A stretch of 64,000 bases of DNA, taken from contig CAZCBX010000012.1 in NCBI GenBank assembly GCA_964497185.1, positions 10,545 to 74,544 of the forward strand, written 5' to 3'. Shown in pieces: positions 60,501 through 64,000 of the stretch. The number at the start of each line of letters is the position of its first letter. Position 1 is the first letter of the stretch. This DNA is from CAZCBX01 sp964497185 (GTDB lineage: Bacteria; Bdellovibrionota_G; JALEGL01; JAGRMV01). The position numbers and the translations under genes are program-made. The notes under the pieces were generated by a model. The model saw only the letters and a program-made list of their open reading frames with translations. It was not told where the DNA came from and made no database searches.

Positions 60501-60721
60501 ATGCTGTCGACATGAATGGGTTCGATGTAGGTGGCATCTGAATATTCTGGGTCCGTCATGATCGTGGCCGGATTCGAGTTCACCAAAATGGTGCGATAGC
60601 CTTCTTCTCGCAACGCTTTTAATGCCTGCGTGCCACTGTAATCAAATTCGCAGGCTTGGCCGATGACAATGGGTCCGGAGCCAATCAACAAAATACTTTG
60701 AATATCATTACGCTTGGGCAT
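57518..60721 (-). CDS. carB: Carbamoyl-phosphate synthase large subunit
   Basis: The 1067-aa enzyme has two ATP-grasp halves (about 1-400 and 550-930), an oligomerisation domain and the C-terminal MGS-like allosteric domain. Landmarks: SILLIGSGPIVIGQACEFDYSG, NPRVSRSSALASKATGYP, and in the second half NPRASRTVPFVSKSTGVP. It makes carbamoyl phosphate for pyrimidine and arginine synthesis. Start ATG 60721 follows AAGGAGA; 28 further upstream codons lie inside the next gene. Confidence 0.97.
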   Translation of the reverse strand: MPKRNDIQSILLIGSGPIVIGQACEFDYSGTQALKALREEGYRTILVNSNPATIMTDPEYSDATYIEPIHVDSITKIIEKERPDALLPTMGGQTGLNVAKALYESGVLEKYGVELIGAKIDSINKAEDRDAFKEAMLKIGVPVPKSKVIHSFDEAMQAIEEIPLPVIVRASFTLGGGGASMAYNQKEYEQCILNGLEASPISEVLIEESILHWKEFELEMMRDKNDNVVVVCTIENFDPVGVHTGDSITVAPSQTLTDRQFQQLRNYSIQIMREIGVDSGGSNIQFAVNPDNGKIFVIEMNPRVSRSSALASKATGYPIAKLAAKLAVGYTLDELPNDITKVTKASFEPTIDYVVTKIPRFDFKKFKKTKPALGPQMKAVGEVMAMGQNFAESFQKALCSLEENMDGFSSFFTQDIGEKDLLEHLSRPTHLRLLYLHRALMEDVPLHKIQKRTGIDPWFLNQLAAIVDLEKKYTGQTLQDVSADELTHLKKQGFSDRKLGRMFACDEQAVSDHRRKLQIRPSYKMVDTCAAEFESYTNYLYSCYASESESQPTDQKKVVILGSGPNRIGQGVEFDYCCVHASMALRKLGYESILVNCNPETVSTDYDISDRLYFEPLFEEYVEEILDREKPMGVIVQFGGQTPLGLSKFIEKKGYQILGTQTEAIYRAEDRDQFRVMLEKLSVKQPESAICYSLDEVDDIVSKLSFPLMVRPSFVLGGRAMEIVYDRAQLERYLTTAVRVTPDHPILIDRYLQNSIELDVDAISDGQKTVVSGIMQHVEQAGVHSGDSSCVLPPFSISETIMQEIRDTTHRIAVELGVKGFLNIQYALQGQTLYIIEVNPRASRTVPFVSKSTGVPLVFEAVKILLGQALDEKALARVYTEKTYSVKTPVFPFLKFTDEDTILGPEMKSTGEVMGLDPTWEIAYAKAQIAAGNELPTQGCVFISVQDQDKEAAISIAASMLKQGFEVIATRGTANFLREKGLDVKKVNKVSEGRPHIVDKMINAEVHLVLNTTFGQQSIEDSYSIRRTALEKSIPYFTTLEGSHAAAKSIEQIIENGSSVLSLQSLA

Positions 60722-61370
60722 GGGCGTCTCCTTGGGTTTTAATGTTGGGCAAAGCCATTGGCTCGTATATTTTTTGCAAATCAACATGCTTGTACTTTTC
60801 GGCAAATACTTTGCGCTTAAAACAATCCATGTAAAACAACCAAAGACTTGAAAAGCTTTGTTGACGATCTTTTAACCAGTGTGTGATTTCTTTGGGGAAA
60901 TGCCAAATGGCGCCGAATGCATGCACGCCAGCAGAGGAGGTAACAAGACGCATGAGCACCCAGTCTCCCTTTTTCAGCAAAAGCTGATGGCCTTCATCCA
61001 CCTGGTCAATGACCAGAAGCTGTTGACTGGCTTCATGAACACAGGTTAGCTGCTGGTTGGATTTTTCAACAAAGCGGTAACATCCCAAACCCGCTTTGGC
61101 CAATTCGCTCAGGGCTTGTAGAGCCTGTGCGGATAGCTTCTCCGCAAACATCTGCGCATACAATTCAATGGCCGACAGCCCATATTGCGGCATCATGCGA
61201 TCCAATGTGAAGTATTCAATGTAGGCCTCAACCCATGTCTCATAAAATGGATGGTCAGCCGACATGCCCCCCACATAGCTTTCAAACTCGACACGTGCAT
61301 CGTGATACTCTTGTTGAAATTCCTGTGACGAAAAATACTCTATGACTTCTTGGTAGACGTCTTGATGCAT
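60708..61370 (-). CDS. Unknown protein between carA and carB
   Basis: A 220-aa soluble protein, rich in aromatic residues and acids, without recognised motif. Its start overlaps carA by 31 bp and its end overlaps carB by 14 bp, so it is locked into the operon between two subunits of one enzyme. N-terminal half helical (QEVIEYFSSQEFQQEYHDAR), second half with a beta-rich stretch (GDWVLMRLVTSSAGVHAFG) that resembles proteins with an uncharacterised SEC-C-less 'hypothetical' fold. No link to carbamoyl phosphate can be proved. Confidence 0.75.
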   Translation of the reverse strand: MHQDVYQEVIEYFSSQEFQQEYHDARVEFESYVGGMSADHPFYETWVEAYIEYFTLDRMMPQYGLSAIELYAQMFAEKLSAQALQALSELAKAGLGCYRFVEKSNQQLTCVHEASQQLLVIDQVDEGHQLLLKKGDWVLMRLVTSSAGVHAFGAIWHFPKEITHWLKDRQQSFSSLWLFYMDCFKRKVFAEKYKHVDLQKIYEPMALPNIKTQGDAHAQA

Positions 61371-62470
61371 GCAACAAACTCCTTAAATAAATAATGAGAA
61401 TCGTGAGGGCCCGGCGCGGCTTCTGGATGATATTGAATCGAGGTAACCTTTGCCTCCGGCACTGAAAAACCTTCCACCGTTTGATCGGACAAATGAACAT
61501 GGGTTAGCTCGACCGGCCCCCATTGATCATCGACCGCTTGCAGGGACGCTTGATCCACGGCAAAGCCATGGTTTTGTGACGTAATTTCAATTTTGCCCGT
61601 TTTCAAATTCAGCACTGGGTGATTGGATCCATGGTGGCCAAATTTCATTTTGTATGTTTTGGCGCCCAGCGCCAGGGCCAAAAGCTGATGCCCCAAACAA
61701 ATGCCCATGATCGGCAAATGCCCGATCAATGCCCGCAATGTTTTTTGAATCTGCGGCACCATGGCGGGGTCACCAGGACCATTGGAGACCATGATCGCAT
61801 CGGGCGACAGACTTTTAATCTCATCCAACGCTGTGTGATAAGGCACCACCGTAACCCGTGCTCCTTGATCGACCAAGTTTCGATGGATGTTGTATTTTGC
61901 GCCACAGTCCAACACAAGCACATGGGGCTGTTCAAAAGCCGTTTGTTCAAACGAAGTATTTTCGGTCCAATTTTGTGGTTGGGCTGCCACCACTTGATCC
62001 ACCAAATTGCTGCCTTCCATGGACGGCATGTTTTTCAGCTGACTTTGAGCATCAGACAGTTTTGCTTCATCGGTGGTTAACATCGCTTTCATCGCCCCTT
62101 TTTCACGAATGCGGCGGGTCAACGCGCGTGTATCCACTGAATCAATGGCCACCACCGCCTGCTCTTTAAAAAAATGAGGCAGACTCATGATGGCTTCGTA
62201 ATTGCTGGGCTCCTGCACACAATTGCCCATAACAAACCCGGCTAAAAAAACTTTGCGAGACTCCATATCTTGCTTGGTGATGCCATAACTCCCAATGTGG
62301 GGATACGTCATCACCACGGTTTGGCCACAATACGAAGGGTCGGTTAACACCTCTTGATACCCCGTCATGCCTGTATGAAACACAATCTCAGATAAGCGCG
62401 TGCCTTCCACACCGACACTTCTGCCCTGAAATACGCCCCCATCTTCCAATACCAACCATGCTTTTCTCAT
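61340..62470 (-). CDS. carA: Carbamoyl-phosphate synthase small subunit
   Basis: The 376-aa glutaminase has the GATase-I nucleophile in MGICLGHQLLALALG and the His/Glu of QYHPEAAPGPHD. It releases ammonia from glutamine and channels it to CarB. Start ATG 62470, 4-bp overlap with pyrB. Confidence 0.96.
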   Translation of the reverse strand: MRKAWLVLEDGGVFQGRSVGVEGTRLSEIVFHTGMTGYQEVLTDPSYCGQTVVMTYPHIGSYGITKQDMESRKVFLAGFVMGNCVQEPSNYEAIMSLPHFFKEQAVVAIDSVDTRALTRRIREKGAMKAMLTTDEAKLSDAQSQLKNMPSMEGSNLVDQVVAAQPQNWTENTSFEQTAFEQPHVLVLDCGAKYNIHRNLVDQGARVTVVPYHTALDEIKSLSPDAIMVSNGPGDPAMVPQIQKTLRALIGHLPIMGICLGHQLLALALGAKTYKMKFGHHGSNHPVLNLKTGKIEITSQNHGFAVDQASLQAVDDQWGPVELTHVHLSDQTVEGFSVPEAKVTSIQYHPEAAPGPHDSHYLFKEFVACIKTSTKKS

Positions 62471-63390
62471 TGCCGTGCCCCTCTGGCTTTGTGAAGCTCT
62501 TCAAGTAAAACCATTCGAGTCCATACCCCATTGGTCACCTGAGTGAAAATCAAATTTTTGGGATGATAGGCCAAGTCGTGCGCCAACTCGATGCCATAAT
62601 TGACCGGCCCCGGATGAAGAAGGTACACATGTTGGTCTGCTAACGCCAACCGTTGGTCGTCTATGCCATACGCTTGCCGATAGGTATCCACGCAATAATC
62701 TTCGTGGATTCGTTCTTTTTGAATGCGCAACGCCATCACGGCATGCGCCCCTTCAAGGGCTTTGTTTAAATCGGGCTGAACTTCCACATCGTATGCCTCA
62801 AACCCTTCAAGCCACTGCGCCGGGCCGCTGATGGTGGAGCGTATGCCCATGGCATTCATCCACTCAATGTTCGACCGTGCCACGCGGCTGTGGCGCACAT
62901 TGCCCACTATGACAATTTTTTTACCATCAACCTTACCATTCATGGCTTCCCACAAAGTGAATGCATCCAACAACCCTTGGGTTGGATGGCTGTCTATGCC
63001 CGAACCTGCATTGATCAAAACCACATCTTCGGGCAACTTTGACGCTAAATCTTCAATAACATTGGAGGCATCCCGAAGTACAAAGGTGCGAATGCCCATG
63101 GCGTAGAGCGTATGAAACGTATCGGCCATGCTCTCGCCCTTAACCAGACTCGAATCATCGCGCCCCAACAAAAGGCTACGTCCATTTAAATGGGAAACGG
63201 CTTTTTCAAATGATATTCGAGTGCGTGTGCTGGGCTCAAAGAAGAGAAGGCCCACCGACTCATGCTGCAAACAATTTGAAAATTGATCAAAATTTTCTTG
63301 GCGCTTGGCCTGCTGAACTTTCGTAAAAAAAAACGTCAACTGATCTTTCGTCCAGTTGCGTAAATCAATGCATTGCCCCTTCTTGTCCAT
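62467..63390 (-). CDS. pyrB: Aspartate carbamoyltransferase catalytic subunit
   Basis: The 307-aa enzyme has the carbamoyl-phosphate motif FFEPSTRTRISFEKA and LHPGPVNYG near the C-terminus. It condenses carbamoyl phosphate with aspartate, the first committed pyrimidine step. No pyrI is near. ATG 63390 shares a base with the upstream stop (TGATG). Confidence 0.96.
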   Translation of the reverse strand: MDKKGQCIDLRNWTKDQLTFFFTKVQQAKRQENFDQFSNCLQHESVGLLFFEPSTRTRISFEKAVSHLNGRSLLLGRDDSSLVKGESMADTFHTLYAMGIRTFVLRDASNVIEDLASKLPEDVVLINAGSGIDSHPTQGLLDAFTLWEAMNGKVDGKKIVIVGNVRHSRVARSNIEWMNAMGIRSTISGPAQWLEGFEAYDVEVQPDLNKALEGAHAVMALRIQKERIHEDYCVDTYRQAYGIDDQRLALADQHVYLLHPGPVNYGIELAHDLAYHPKNLIFTQVTNGVWTRMVLLEELHKARGARQ

Positions 63391-63761
63391 CAATACATCA
63401 TCCGCTCATAGCTATAGTGTTTTTTCAGCTCAATTTCTTTGCCTATGATGGGAATGTACAAAATGGGCCGCCAAATGATGTCCACTTTCATTTTCTTATT
63501 CTCTTTTCTTATGATCAGATCTTCATCGAATAGAAAAATATCGTGTTGATAGTCGGCTTCTTCCAGAAACATTTCATGAAGCCGTTCGACGGTGACACGG
63601 TTGGACCGCAAGGTGTATTCTTTGGCCATTTTCTCTAACTCCATGCCGCCCGTAAATACTGGAAAATACAACCAAACCCAAAAAATAAAGCCAAAAAACA
63701 CCAATACAAACGCGACATCCACCCATGTGCCCCCTCGCGTGTGTACCCGAATTTCCTTCAT
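63390..63761 (-). CDS. Single-helix membrane protein at head of pyr operon
   Basis: A 123-aa protein with a membrane helix (about residues 11-33, VDVAFVLVFFGFIFWVWLYF) and a cytoplasmic or periplasmic domain, unknown family. ATG 63761; a TTG at 63770 would add three residues. Its stop overlaps the pyrB start (TGATG), so it is first in the pyrB-carA-unknown-carB-recG operon. Confidence 0.6.
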   Translation of the reverse strand: MKEIRVHTRGGTWVDVAFVLVFFGFIFWVWLYFPVFTGGMELEKMAKEYTLRSNRVTVERLHEMFLEEADYQHDIFLFDEDLIIRKENKKMKVDIIWRPILYIPIIGKEIELKKHYSYERMMY

Positions 63762-64000
63762 CCGTTCCAAGTCATAGCAAAGGACTTCAAAGAGTCAATA
63801 GATTTGCATTTGATTTGGCCAAATGTTTGCCTTTTTGCGGTGTTTTGAGAATTAAACTTGTTTGAACGTTTTTTAATGTTTTATTTTTGTATTGCTTTGA
63901 TTTTAATGACTTTTTTGTCTTTGATGAGCCACTAGCGTGGGGCTTTTTGGCACGAAGTTGATTACGGAGGCGAGGTGCACACCCCGGGGAAACGCTGCGC

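Noticed and set aside
63762..64000. Possible start of another gene or repeat at the right edge
   Set aside because: Only an AT-rich leader and a GC-rich end (from about 63930) are seen, cut by the window; no frame or repeat could be confirmed.

Overview
The window is a compact, moderate-GC bacterial chromosome segment with short gaps, many 4-bp start/stop overlaps and several GTG/TTG starts. Gene content points to the deltaproteobacterial grade, most like Bdellovibrionota or a neighbouring lineage: a 61-63 aa single-fold histone resembling Bdellovibrio Bd0055, a TrmFO-XerC-DprA cluster, an extra Hsp70 with separate J-protein, a LysM/CpoB envelope pair and a giant thrombospondin-type-3/OmpA surface protein. 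The assignment is inference from gene content; no 16S rRNA is present.

Layout. 1-0.9 kb: tail of a probable acyl-CoA dehydrogenase, then a nucleotidyltransferase-fold gene pair bracketed by two similar hairpins. 0.9-9.5 kb: alpha/beta hydrolase, M14 peptidase, membrane protein, bifunctional acyltransferase, lipoprotein, PQQ-type sugar dehydrogenase, alanine/glycine symporter with a possible attenuated leader, DUF2237 and a GIY-YIG protein. 9.5-13.2 kb: a betaine/choline-type ABC importer (ATPase plus fused binding-protein/permease) and a serine beta-lactamase-like protein. 13.2-18.2 kb: a repeat-rich gap, the histone, TrkH with a tiny partner, LexA, a pyruvate-oxidase-type enzyme, tRNA-Lys and tRNA-Glu. 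18.2-19.7 kb: degenerate repeats and an AT-rich exported protein that look accessory. 19.7-29.4 kb: purA, serA-like, class V aminotransferase, Hsp70, J-protein, xerC/D, trmFO, dprA. 29.8-37.5 kb: HAD phosphatase, LysM protein, CpoB-like lipoprotein, MeaB, purQ, a RelE-type fusion, coaE, accD. 37.6-48.4 kb: one 3615-codon gene. 48.5-57.5 kb: murA, prmC, prfA, acyl-CoA synthetase, a candidate structured RNA, two membrane proteins, recG. 57.5-63.8 kb: a pyrimidine operon (membrane protein, pyrB, carA, unknown ORF, carB, then recG).

Working together: pyrB/carA/carB make carbamoyl aspartate and feed UMP synthesis; purA and purQ serve purine synthesis; the serA-like dehydrogenase and adjoining aminotransferase probably form the first two steps of serine synthesis; prfA/prmC are release factor and its methylase; murA and accD feed the envelope. 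The clearest out-of-the-ordinary items are the bacterial histone, a three-way-junction RNA candidate between its own promoter and terminator (53.6-53.74 kb), a composite palindromic repeat family, a perfect 38-bp palindrome upstream of the beta-lactamase-like gene, and the giant adhesin with an internal membrane-anchor/signal-peptide junction and an exact 357-bp tandem array.
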